NCBI GenBank assembly: GCA_027325115.1
Contig: DAHWFG010000189.1
Location: 1-16,986 of the forward strand
DNA length: 16,986 nucleotides
Source: JAKBCQ01 sp021807585
GTDB taxonomy: Bacteria; Planctomycetota; Planctomycetia; Isosphaerales; Isosphaeraceae
Reading direction: 5' to 3'
How positions within the stretch are numbered: the first letter of the stretch is position 1; every line of letters starts with the position of its first letter. This document shows, one piece after another, positions 6,633 through 12,833 of the stretch. The position numbers and the translations under genes are program-made. Under the pieces are notes generated by a model. That model made no database searches, was not told where the DNA came from, and saw only the letters and a program-made list of their open reading frames with translations.

Positions 6633-7790
6633 ATGATGCAATCCCAAAAAAGCAAACGGCGATCGCGCAAGGCGAAGCCCGCGGCCGAGACGCTCGAGGC
6701 TCGATCCCTCCTGACGGGGGGCGCAGGAAACACCTTCGCGCTCGAATCGGTGACGATCCCGAGCGCGGGGGGAACGGTCAACGTTCCGTTCACGATCGAT
6801 CCCCGCAACTTCACCCTCCCCAAGGGGAAATTCGCGCTCGGCGTCGACGTCGCCCCGGCTTCGGGATCGAGCGTCAAGCCGCTGATCTCAGAAATCATTT
6901 CACCAACGGGTAATCCGGTTTCACAAGCGTTTCACTCCATTTACAATCCTCATCTCACGCACTTGCAGGTTGCGAGCGGTAAGGGAACGAGCGCCGTACT
7001 CACGCCGATCGTCATGATTCCAGGACAACCGAACACGCCCGTGACATATCAGGTTCAGATCACCGCCGAAGGCGGGACGAGCGGGTCGGTCCTCGTCGAT
7101 TTTTACCTGCCGGGAGACGTCAACGGGACGGGAACCGTTACCAAACAAGACGTTCAAGAGGTTCGCTCGCTTGTCGGAACTCGGGCGAATTCCAAACGTT
7201 ATAACTTCCAGGCCGATACCAACAGGGACGGTCGAATCGGCCTGATCGACGTCGCGTACACGCGGCAAAACCTCGGCGTTTCAACGAACCTGCTTCCCTT
7301 CGTCTCGGCGCAGCTCAATCCCGCGACCGATACCTCGTATCCCTCGCGATTGACGACCGATCAAATTATTCAATTCAACGGACAAGCGAGCCCATACGCG
7401 ACGGTCTCGTTCACAAGCCCGAACAACTCGTTCAGCGCGATCACGACGAACACGAACGCGCAAGGGAATTACACCGTCAACATTCCGCTCGTCCAGGGAA
7501 TGAATTATTTCAACGTCGGGTCCACGGATTTATTCGGTCAGCATATCACGGGATCGGTTACGCCCGTCCAATATGTCGATCCCAAGGTGGTGAATTTCCA
7601 AGATTCGCTGACGACGACTCCTCCCGCGAGCACATCCACGACTTCGACGACGCCTCCCGCTTCAACGTCGAATTCGCTCACGCCTCCAAGCTCACTCACC
7701 GGACATCCCAAACTGATCGCGCTTTGGCAACAACGCGAGATGAAGATCATCAAGGCGTCGTCGGGTGGTTCGGCCGGTAAGAAAGGCTGA
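6633..7790 (+). CDS. Secreted dockerin-type protein with LEPR-XLL-like N-terminal motif
   Basis: A 385-residue protein. A basic N-terminus (KSKRRSRKAK) leads into LEARSLLTG at 21-29, a match to the planctomycete LEPR-XLL motif found at the start of large secreted proteins of this phylum. A beta-rich domain follows (about 35-155). Two calcium-loop repeats of dockerin type I are at about 159-182 (GDVNGTGTVTKQDVQEVRS) and 194-216 (DTNRDGRIGLIDVAYTRQNL), with the expected Asp/Asn spacing. An Ig-like bacterial domain fits about 236-314 (GQASPYATVSF and NAQGNYTVNIPL). A Ser/Thr/Pro-rich linker at about 325-358 and a basic tail end the protein. The ribosome binding site AAGGAGG at 6622-6628 is four bases from ATG 6633 and seven from ATG 6636, so the second Met may be the true start. 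No cohesin partner is in the window. It is probably a monocistron, since a terminator follows at 7840. Confidence 0.88.
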   Translation: MMQSQKSKRRSRKAKPAAETLEARSLLTGGAGNTFALESVTIPSAGGTVNVPFTIDPRNFTLPKGKFALGVDVAPASGSSVKPLISEIISPTGNPVSQAFHSIYNPHLTHLQVASGKGTSAVLTPIVMIPGQPNTPVTYQVQITAEGGTSGSVLVDFYLPGDVNGTGTVTKQDVQEVRSLVGTRANSKRYNFQADTNRDGRIGLIDVAYTRQNLGVSTNLLPFVSAQLNPATDTSYPSRLTTDQIIQFNGQASPYATVSFTSPNNSFSAITTNTNAQGNYTVNIPLVQGMNYFNVGSTDLFGQHITGSVTPVQYVDPKVVNFQDSLTTTPPASTSTTSTTPPASTSNSLTPPSSLTGHPKLIALWQQREMKIIKASSGGSAGKKG

Positions 7791-7839
7791 TGCTAATACG
7801 CGAAAAAATGAACCGCGGGTGAAAAACAATTCGATCGAG

Positions 7840-7871
7840 GCGGGAAGGGCGACCCTCTTCCCGCGTTTTTT
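7840..7871 (+). terminator. Rho-independent terminator after the dockerin gene
   Basis: An 8-bp stem GCGGGAAG (7840-7847) pairs with CTTCCCGC (7857-7864) around a nine-base loop, and GTTTTTT follows immediately. This is the best intrinsic terminator in the window and closes the dockerin transcript 50 bp after its stop codon. Confidence 0.85.
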
Positions 7872-8120
7872 CCTTTCCGTCGACGAATTATAATTGTGTA
7901 ATTCTTATGTTATTTTATTTACAGCCACGAAGCACAAACGAGTGAGAGATTGTATTATGCGATGAGGTTCCGATCTCGACCCGACCGATCCGGAACGCGC
8001 GATGAATTCGAGCCTTGATCATCGATCGGGATGATTGAGGGAAGCGAATTCGAGGCGCGTTCCGAACCGGCACGGACCGAGGGCCCGCGGGGCGTTGATA
8101 CCTCCATGTACCGAATCCGG

Positions 8121-8133
8121 ATTGTCAAAGAGC
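8121..8133 (-). promoter_or_regulatory. boxA-like antitermination sequence (isolated)
   Basis: On the reverse strand this reads GCTCTTTGACAAT, one base away from the E. coli rrn boxA sequence GCTCTTTAACAAT bound by NusB-NusE. No rRNA or tRNA lies downstream on that strand within the window; only about 260 bp of apparently non-coding sequence follow before the dockerin terminator. It may be a chance match or a relic of an rRNA leader. Confidence 0.25.
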
Positions 8134-8377
8134 GTCCCGGCCCGATCTCACGGTCGCCCGGGCTCGTTGCATTGTTAATGACGATTTCACATCAAGCGAA
8201 CATCATGGACATCGACCGACCGAGAAATCGAGCGTCGCCGTCGTGAGATTTCGCTCGAACTCGAAGGATTCGCCGGCGATAAACTCGCAGAGCCGACGCC
8301 GCGTCGATATCGCATCGAGGAGCGGCGGAATCTTTGGAATCGGCGACGCCTGTTGCGATCGAAAACCGTTTCGCGCG

Positions 8378-8449
8378 GTCGATTTCTTCCTGGAAGTCGA
8401 ATTCTTCCGAGAGGGCGAACTCTTGTGGGAGGGCGAACCGTCGTGTGAG
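8378..8449. repeat. Degenerate 18-bp tandem repeat, four units
   Basis: Units begin at 8378, 8396, 8414 and 8432; examples are GTCGAATTCTTCCGAGAG and GGCGAACTCTTGTGGGAG. They share a G-T/G-CGAA start and a G-A-G-rich end but are clearly diverged. The period is a multiple of three, so a coding origin (a six-residue repeat on either strand) is possible. Confidence 0.65.
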
Positions 8450-8478
8450 CCCTTTTCAATGAATTTATTATGACAAAT

Positions 8479-8625
8479 GCCGGCTCGGCCGGAGCCTCGA
8501 CCTGCCGGAACACAGACGCCGGCTCGGTCGGCGCCTCGCCCTCCCGGAATACAAACGCCGGCTCGGTCGGCGCCTCGCCCTCCCGGAATACAAATGCCGG
8601 CTCGGTCGGCGCCTCGCCCTCCCGG
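8479..8625. repeat. 39-bp GC-rich tandem repeat, three full units and one partial
   Basis: Units begin at 8479, 8518, 8557 and 8596. Units 2 and 3 differ at one base, unit 1 is more diverged, and unit 4 matches for its first 30 bases. Each starts with GCCGGCTCGG(T/C)CGG, which can fold as a short hairpin (GCCGG with TCGGC). There are no spacers, so it is not a CRISPR array. The period equals 13 codons and frames on both strands stay open through it: Pro/Arg-rich (PARSAPRPPG) or Gly/Ser-rich (AGSVGASPSR) on the forward strand, Gly/Arg-rich (GGRGADRAG) on the reverse strand. Near-identity of the inner units points to recent duplication by slippage or unequal exchange. Confidence 0.92.
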
Positions 8626-9027
8626 GATCAACATTATTGCGAGTCGAATGACGCGTGGCGCCGCTTCGATCGCGAGTCGTGATCGTATCGCCGGTCTTGA
8701 TGAGATTATCCGAATCGACTCGGGCGCTCGAAGCCTAGACGATCAAAACCAATCGATGATTGAAGGAGCAGTTCGCATATCGATCGAGAAAAAACTCGGA
8801 TTATAAACAATCATTTACACTATATTAACATTAATATGTTGGTGTTCGGCGGTATTTGAGTCGATAACGCGAATTATGAATCGGGGAGGGGGGGATTCGG
8901 CGTGATATCCCGCGGTCTTGAGATCGCCTCCTCGGCTTAATTGAATCAAGGAAAAAGCGGAAAACTCCGATGATATGGATTGTAACCGAGGATCGGGAGC
9001 GACGGACCGGCAAGGAGGCGCCGCGCG

Positions 9028-9849
9028 ATGAGATGGATGGTTTCGGACCAGATTCACCCGACCGCGGTGATCGGAACCGACGTTGAGCTCGAAGCCGACG
9101 TCAAGATCGGCGCGTATTCGGTCGTCGAAGGCCCCGCTCGCATCGGCCGAGGCTCGGTGATCGAATCGCACGCCTGCGTCAGCGGTCCGATCATGATGGG
9201 AATGAACAATTTCATAGGCCACGGCGCCGTCCTCGGCAAAAGCCCCCAACATCGCGGATATCGGGGCGAGGAAACATGGCTCCGCATCGGCGACGACAAC
9301 ATCTTTCGTGAACATGTAACCATTCATCGCGGTACCGTCGAGGGGGGCCGCGAAACGTGGATCGGCAACAGCAACATGTTTATGGTGGGTAGCCACGTGG
9401 GGCATGACGCCTGGATCGGCGACGGCTGCACGCTCGTCAACGGCGCGTTGGTAGCGGGACATGTGCGGCTGCATGACGGTTGTATTCTCTCGGGTCATGC
9501 GGCGGTTCAGCAGCGGGTTCGGGTGGGACGTTTGGCGATGCTGGGAGGGCTCGGGTCGACGACGAAGGACGTCCCTCCGTTCGTTTTGCAGCAAGGCTAC
9601 AATTGCGTGAGCGGGTTGAACGTCGTGGGGCTGAAACGAGCGGGTTTTTCGCATGAGACGATCGGCGCGATCCGGTCGTGTTTCCGCATTTTCTATAAGG
9701 AGGGGCGTTCGCTCACCTCGTCTCTCGACGCGATCGAGGCCGATTGGGGAACGTTCCCCGAGGTTCTCGAATGGGTTCATTTCGTGCGCGAGAGCAAGCT
9801 TGGAATCAATCCCGCTCGGGGAGATTCGCGTGTTCACCGTACGTTTTGA
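9028..9849 (+). CDS. lpxA: Acyl-ACP--UDP-N-acetylglucosamine O-acyltransferase (LpxA)
   Basis: A 273-residue cytoplasmic enzyme of the left-handed beta-helix acyltransferases, catalysing the first step of lipid A synthesis: transfer of a 3-hydroxyacyl chain from acyl-ACP to the 3-OH of UDP-GlcNAc. Hexapeptide repeats run from about residue 9 (IHPTAVIGTDVELEADVKIG) to about 195. The family hallmark EHVTIHRGT is at 95-103, and the catalytic His fits H126 in the GSHVGHD motif, equivalent to E. coli His125. The C-terminal helical domain (about 200-260) includes GLNVVGLKRAGF, also typical. Length is close to the E. coli enzyme (262). The start is set by AAGGAGG at 9012-9018, nine bases before ATG. 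It stands alone here, without lpxD, lpxB or fabZ beside it, and is followed convergently by a membrane-protein gene at 14 bp. The alternative of a generic hexapeptide transferase is unlikely given the HRGT and GHD motifs. Confidence 0.93.
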   Translation: MRWMVSDQIHPTAVIGTDVELEADVKIGAYSVVEGPARIGRGSVIESHACVSGPIMMGMNNFIGHGAVLGKSPQHRGYRGEETWLRIGDDNIFREHVTIHRGTVEGGRETWIGNSNMFMVGSHVGHDAWIGDGCTLVNGALVAGHVRLHDGCILSGHAAVQQRVRVGRLAMLGGLGSTTKDVPPFVLQQGYNCVSGLNVVGLKRAGFSHETIGAIRSCFRIFYKEGRSLTSSLDAIEADWGTFPEVLEWVHFVRESKLGINPARGDSRVHRTF

Positions 9850-9863
9850 GTGTTGCGAAGCGT

Positions 9864-10493
9864 TTAGGCGTCGCGCGTCGTTTCCGAATCGACAAGTGTT
9901 TTCGCGGGTTGAGGATCGGTCGCCGATGGATCAGGAGGCGTTTTGTATTGTTCATGCAAGTTCATATCGATTGATTGAGGGGGAGGCGATTCGACGGCGG
10001 TCGTGACGGTGGATTCCGTGTTGGATTCGTTTGCGGCGGCGGTTGCGTGGTTTTGGTTTTCGATGACGGGGGTGGCGGGCTCGATCGGGTTTGGGTCAAT
10101 TTCCGACCCTCCGGCCTTGGATCGGGGCGAAGCGGCTTTGAGCGAGGCGGGGTTAGCTGGGGGTGGATTATTGATCAATTCCGTGATGCGTCGGAATTCG
10201 GCGTCGTCCATTTGTCCGGCTCGATAAGCGGCGCGAAAATCGGCGAGCATCGCGTCTTTATCGACGGGTTCTTCGCATTCACGAAGTTTTTTAATGTACT
10301 TATGAATAAACGGAGCGGCGATAACGACGACGATAAGGAAACCGCAAACCCAAACGACGAGTTCGATTGTGGCGTTTTGGGTGGACGCGCCTGCTTGAGC
10401 GAAAGTAGGAAGGAGGCGCGAACGATCGACGGCGGCGGTTTTAAGCGATGTGAAGGCGTCGGGGGGGATTGACGCGGCGACGATTGGAATCAT
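9864..10493 (-). CDS. Single-pass membrane protein with SHOCT-like C-terminal helices
   Basis: Read from ATG at 10493 this is a 209-residue protein of unknown function. A weakly polar N-terminal part precedes one strong membrane segment at about 43-63 (ELVVWVCGFLIVVVIAAPF), a basic stop (HKYIKKL), then a short amphipathic pair at about 76-105 (DKDAMLADFRAAYRAGQMDD then AEFRRITELI) that resembles the SHOCT/oligomerisation type of short helical motif. The remaining 100 residues are low-complexity, rich in Pro, Asn, Thr and Ser. The frame stays open further upstream, but those residues would overlap the divergent promoter region and show no ribosome binding site; GTG at 10514 is an alternative start. 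AGAAGG abuts the ATG directly, which is too close for a normal site, so the start is tentative. Competing forward-strand frames over this region show no recognisable protein. Confidence 0.7.
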   Translation of the reverse strand: MIPIVAASIPPDAFTSLKTAAVDRSRLLPTFAQAGASTQNATIELVVWVCGFLIVVVIAAPFIHKYIKKLRECEEPVDKDAMLADFRAAYRAGQMDDAEFRRITELINNPPPANPASLKAASPRSKAGGSEIDPNPIEPATPVIENQNHATAAANESNTESTVTTAVESPPPQSIDMNLHEQYKTPPDPSATDPQPAKTLVDSETTRDA

Positions 10494-10498
10494 CCTTC

Positions 10499-10526
10499 TT
10501 GTTCCCGGTGACACGGACGATATAAT
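10499..10526 (+). promoter_or_regulatory. Predicted promoter with perfect TATAAT, for the secreted Gly-rich protein gene
   Basis: TATAAT at 10521-10526 is an exact -10 consensus in a GC-rich background, with a weak -35 TTGTTC at 10499-10504 (16 bp spacing). The leader to ATG 10648 would be about 115 nt. The reverse strand of the same site reads TATTATA, so it may also serve the divergent gene. Confidence 0.5.
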
Positions 10527-10633
10527 AAGAGGGTTCAACTTCCGAGCGGGGTCGTGTTTCAAGGGCGCGGGCCTCGAATCGAGCGTTTGGGTGGTATCGG
10601 ATTCAACGCGCAATTCCGAGCGGTTTGCGATAC

Positions 10634-10638
10634 GAAGG
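10634..10638 (+). promoter_or_regulatory. Ribosome binding site that favours ATG 10648 over ATG 10639
   Basis: GAAGG touches the ATG at 10639 but sits nine bases before the ATG at 10648, a normal distance. The signal peptide also begins naturally at 10648 (MCRIFLIAFLAG). Confidence 0.55.
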
Positions 10639-10647
10639 ATGCTCAAC

Positions 10648-11178
10648 ATGTGTCGAATCTTCTTGATCGCGTTTTTGGCCGGTTCGTCGATACTCGCATT
10701 TGGTTCGAGTGCGAGCGCGCAATTCGTCAACCCGACGGATCCTCTGTTTCTCTATTATAGCTTTTACCTACCTCGTCAACAGGTGTTTGAGTCGCAGGCT
10801 CAAGCGGGACCGGGCGCGACGCTCGACGCACTTTCGAGTATGCGTCAGGAGTCGTTGCTTCAAGATCGAGCGCAGCGTCCGTCGCTTGATTTGTACGGCA
10901 ACACGCTTGATCAAGAGATCGATCCGACGGCGCCTTTTTCGGCACGGGGAGCGCGTCAGGGAAGGATGCGTTCGCGACGGTTCAGTTTTAATATGAACAT
11001 CGGGGGGCATGGATCGCCGATGTATCACGGTGGCGCTCGCCGCTATTATCCGACGGTTCGTCGTGGCTATGGTCCGAATCGCAATTTGGCGTACATTCGA
11101 TCGCGCGGCAGGGGTAGCATGGGTGGCGGCATGGGGGGCGGCATGAGCGGCGGCATGGGGGGCGGTTTCCCGCGTTGA
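10648..11178 (+). CDS. Secreted protein with Gly/Met-rich C-terminus, function unknown
   Basis: From ATG 10648 this encodes 176 residues. The N-terminus is a standard Sec signal peptide: one Arg, a hydrophobic core FLIAFLAGSSILAF, and a likely cleavage after ASA in SSASAQF (about residue 23). The mature part begins with a Tyr/Phe-rich stretch (FLYYSFYLPRQQ), continues through a Gln/Asp-rich middle, becomes basic (GRMRSRRFSF, then YYPTVRRGYGPNRN), and ends in a Gly-Met repeat (SMGGGMGGGMSGGMGGGF). No catalytic domain is visible. Such small basic Gly-rich exported proteins are common hypothetical proteins in Planctomycetes; a structural or surface role is inference. The longer reading frame back to 10450 is rejected because it would bury the signal peptide. 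It is divergent from the SHOCT-like gene, from which it is separated by 154 bp. Confidence 0.8.
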   Translation: MCRIFLIAFLAGSSILAFGSSASAQFVNPTDPLFLYYSFYLPRQQVFESQAQAGPGATLDALSSMRQESLLQDRAQRPSLDLYGNTLDQEIDPTAPFSARGARQGRMRSRRFSFNMNIGGHGSPMYHGGARRYYPTVRRGYGPNRNLAYIRSRGRGSMGGGMGGGMSGGMGGGFPR

Positions 11179-11211
11179 GGGGATCTCAAAGAGTGGATAA
11201 GGTTATTCATG

Positions 11212-11241
11212 CGTAGGTGGATACCTGCGTGTTCACTTTTT
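11212..11241 (+). terminator. Weak terminator-like hairpin
   Basis: CGTAGGT (11212-11218) pairs with ACCTGCG (11223-11229) using one G-U pair around loop GGAT. A run of five T begins only eight bases later, so efficiency as an intrinsic terminator is doubtful. Confidence 0.3.
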
Positions 11242-11300
11242 AATTAAGCTCGCTTGGTCGTCTGATCGATTCTCCGGCTGAACAGGATTGTTTTCACCGT

Positions 11301-11792
11301 ATGGCTATTGATCAACAACGTTTGTCGGATGGCGATCGCGCCAATCTCGTCGCATATCTTGACGGCGAATTGAGCGAGTCGGAATCGCGTTTTTTTGAAA
11401 GCAAGGCGACCGCGAGCCTGACGACGAAGCGGGAGATCGAGCTTCTGAGGAAGACGTGGGAGATGCTTGATCTTCTCAATCGGCCCGCCGCGGGGGATAT
11501 GTTTGCGACCCGCACGTTATCGCTGATTCAGGAGAAGGTTCACGACGAGGAGCGTCGGTTCCGCCAGGCGGGATCGAAGTTGCGGACGGCGGGGGTGATT
11601 ACTTCGTGGGTGGCGGGAGGTTTGGTTGCTGCGTGCTCGGGTTTTTTTCTCACGCGTTGGGTGTGGCCCGACGCATCGGGTCGGTTGGCGCGTGATCTCA
11701 CGTTATTCGAGAATCTTGACGGTTATCGTGAGATCGGTCGTTTTGAGTTCCTCCGCATCCTCGACACCGATTTTGACGAGAGTCTGCCGTGA
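11301..11792 (+). CDS. Anti-sigma-factor-like single-pass membrane protein without the zinc motif
   Basis: A 163-residue protein. The N-terminal half is predicted helical and begins LVAYLDGELSESES (about 16-29), a segment typical of anti-sigma factors of the zf-HC2 type, but the HxxxCxxC zinc motif of classical ZAS domains is absent: there is no His or Cys in the first 70 residues. One membrane segment lies at about 98-118 (VITSWVAGGLVAACSGFF). The outer part is short (about 45 residues). Its stop codon overlaps the start of the next gene by one base (TGATG), so the two are translationally coupled. No sigma factor gene is next to it in the window, which weakens the anti-sigma assignment; it may instead be a membrane partner of the exported protein downstream. 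No clear ribosome binding site precedes ATG 11301. Confidence 0.68.
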   Translation: MAIDQQRLSDGDRANLVAYLDGELSESESRFFESKATASLTTKREIELLRKTWEMLDLLNRPAAGDMFATRTLSLIQEKVHDEERRFRQAGSKLRTAGVITSWVAGGLVAACSGFFLTRWVWPDASGRLARDLTLFENLDGYREIGRFEFLRILDTDFDESLP

Positions 11793-12769
11793 TGGGTCGC
11801 TTTCATTCTCGGTCGATCTGGAAGGCGATCGTCGTTTCGGTCGGTCTTGCGATCGTGCTCGGCGCGTCGACGGTCGAATCGATTCAAGATAACTTGCAAC
11901 GGCTCAAATCGATGCCCATTGAGCAGCGTCGCGTGTTGTTCGACGCGATGAAGCGATTCGATTCGCTTCCTTACGACGAGCGTCGAGCGGTGCGCGAGCT
12001 CGACGCGCAGGTCGAGGCGCTTGGACCTCAGGAACGGGGTCGATATCGATCGATTATTCGTCGTTATCATTTATGGGTAAAGCAATTGCCCGCCGAAACG
12101 CGGCAACAGCTTGTTGACGAAGCCGACCTCCAGCGTCGCGTCGATCTGGTGAAAAACCTGCTCAAGGCGCGCGAGGAGGGGGAAGTCGGGGCTCGTCGGC
12201 CGCTCTCTTTCACGATGATTCAAGGAGGTCCCGCGCCGCTGGAAATGGCGCGTATCGTGAAGATATGGATCAACGTCGATCCCAAGGAGCGCGTCGATCT
12301 CGATAAGATCGCCGACTGGAACGAATTGAAAGTCAAGCTCGAACAGTTGGACAAAAGTTTGAATGTTCCGTTTGAGCATAAAGCTCGCGCCGAGGATTTC
12401 AATTTCGCCAAATCGAGGATCGAGAAAGCGGCGACGGTCGCCAAGGCCGCGCAAAAAACGGCGAAAAGCGAGGACTTTTTAAGAAATTATTTGGCGCAGA
12501 TGAGTTATATCAATCGGATCGAGGTTCCTGAAGATATTGAACCCGCTTTGCTTACGCGATTCACCGAAGCGCTTCCCCGGCTGGTACGGTCGCGGTTCGA
12601 CGCTCTTCCGGTGGAGCAGGCGAAGCGTCGGCTCAAAATTCTGTACGCGCTTGTCGACGCGACCCCCGAGATGTTTCCCGCGCCCAAGCCGCCGAAGCCC
12701 GCCAAGCCGGCGCGTCCGAGCGCCGTCGGCGAAGGGGGGGGACCCGCTCCCGTCGGCGCCCCCTTCTAA
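11792..12769 (+). CDS. Exported helical protein with LP-x-E-x-R repeats (DUF3106-like)
   Basis: A 325-residue protein from ATG 11792 (a GTG at 11789 would add one residue). A signal peptide or signal anchor lies at about 9-27 (WKAIVVSVGLAIVLGAS). The mature part is almost entirely helical and highly charged, with short repeats built on MPIEQRR, LPYDERRAV, LGPQERGRY and LPAETRQQL between about 40 and 110, a pattern similar to DUF3106 proteins. A second helical part spans about 130-295 and ends with LPVEQAKRRL. The C-terminus is a Pro/Lys and Gly-rich tail (PAPKPPKPAKPARP). The start overlaps the stop of the anti-sigma-like gene (TGATG), so both products are made together and a complex across the membrane is plausible. 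No enzyme motif is visible; a periplasmic sensor or scaffold is inference. Confidence 0.75.
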   Translation: MGRFHSRSIWKAIVVSVGLAIVLGASTVESIQDNLQRLKSMPIEQRRVLFDAMKRFDSLPYDERRAVRELDAQVEALGPQERGRYRSIIRRYHLWVKQLPAETRQQLVDEADLQRRVDLVKNLLKAREEGEVGARRPLSFTMIQGGPAPLEMARIVKIWINVDPKERVDLDKIADWNELKVKLEQLDKSLNVPFEHKARAEDFNFAKSRIEKAATVAKAAQKTAKSEDFLRNYLAQMSYINRIEVPEDIEPALLTRFTEALPRLVRSRFDALPVEQAKRRLKILYALVDATPEMFPAPKPPKPAKPARPSAVGEGGGPAPVGAPF

Positions 12770-12833
12770 TCGGCACATCAACATTCGAGTGATCGATCGG
12801 ATCGTTCACGGATGGATTTAAAAAGATGATGTT

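Larger units (their letters stand above)
7872..9027. other. Long stretch without a convincing gene; repeats and structured elements
   Basis: More than 1.1 kb lies between the terminator and lpxA. From left to right it holds an AT-rich patch at 7885-7922 with inverted repeat GAATTA/TAATTC (7885-7890, 7899-7904); a minus-strand boxA-like element at 8121-8133; an 18-bp tandem array at 8378-8449; a 39-bp tandem array at 8479-8625; and an imperfect AT-rich hairpin at 8817-8845. Several short frames are open through the arrays on both strands (for example 8243-8473 and 8477-8806 forward, 8203-8634 reverse). None has a ribosome binding site, a recognisable domain or clearly better codon use than the competing frames. 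A low-complexity protein or a structured RNA remains possible. Confidence 0.5.

Noticed and set aside
8479..8625. Possible CRISPR array
   Set aside because: The repeats are directly adjacent with no unique spacers, the unit is 39 bp, and no cas gene is in the window.
8817..8845. AT-rich imperfect hairpin (AACAT/ATGTT with outer ACACT/GGTGT)
   Set aside because: There is a five-base bulge, no T-run and no link to a transcript; it may be chance structure in an AT-rich patch.
8815..9837. Reverse-strand frame of 340 codons opposite lpxA
   Set aside because: It is the antisense shadow of lpxA, whose hexapeptide repeats, catalytic His and ribosome binding site are clear; the reverse product is His/Arg/Asp-rich without any recognisable domain.
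9975..10472. Forward-strand frame of 165 codons opposite the SHOCT-like gene
   Set aside because: The reverse frame encodes a membrane helix, a basic stop and an amphipathic helix pair; the forward frame is Gly/Val-rich low complexity without start signals.
10450..10647. N-terminal extension of the secreted Gly/Met-rich protein
   Set aside because: The extension would place the signal peptide internally and include the TATAAT promoter; ATG 10648 has a correctly spaced ribosome binding site.
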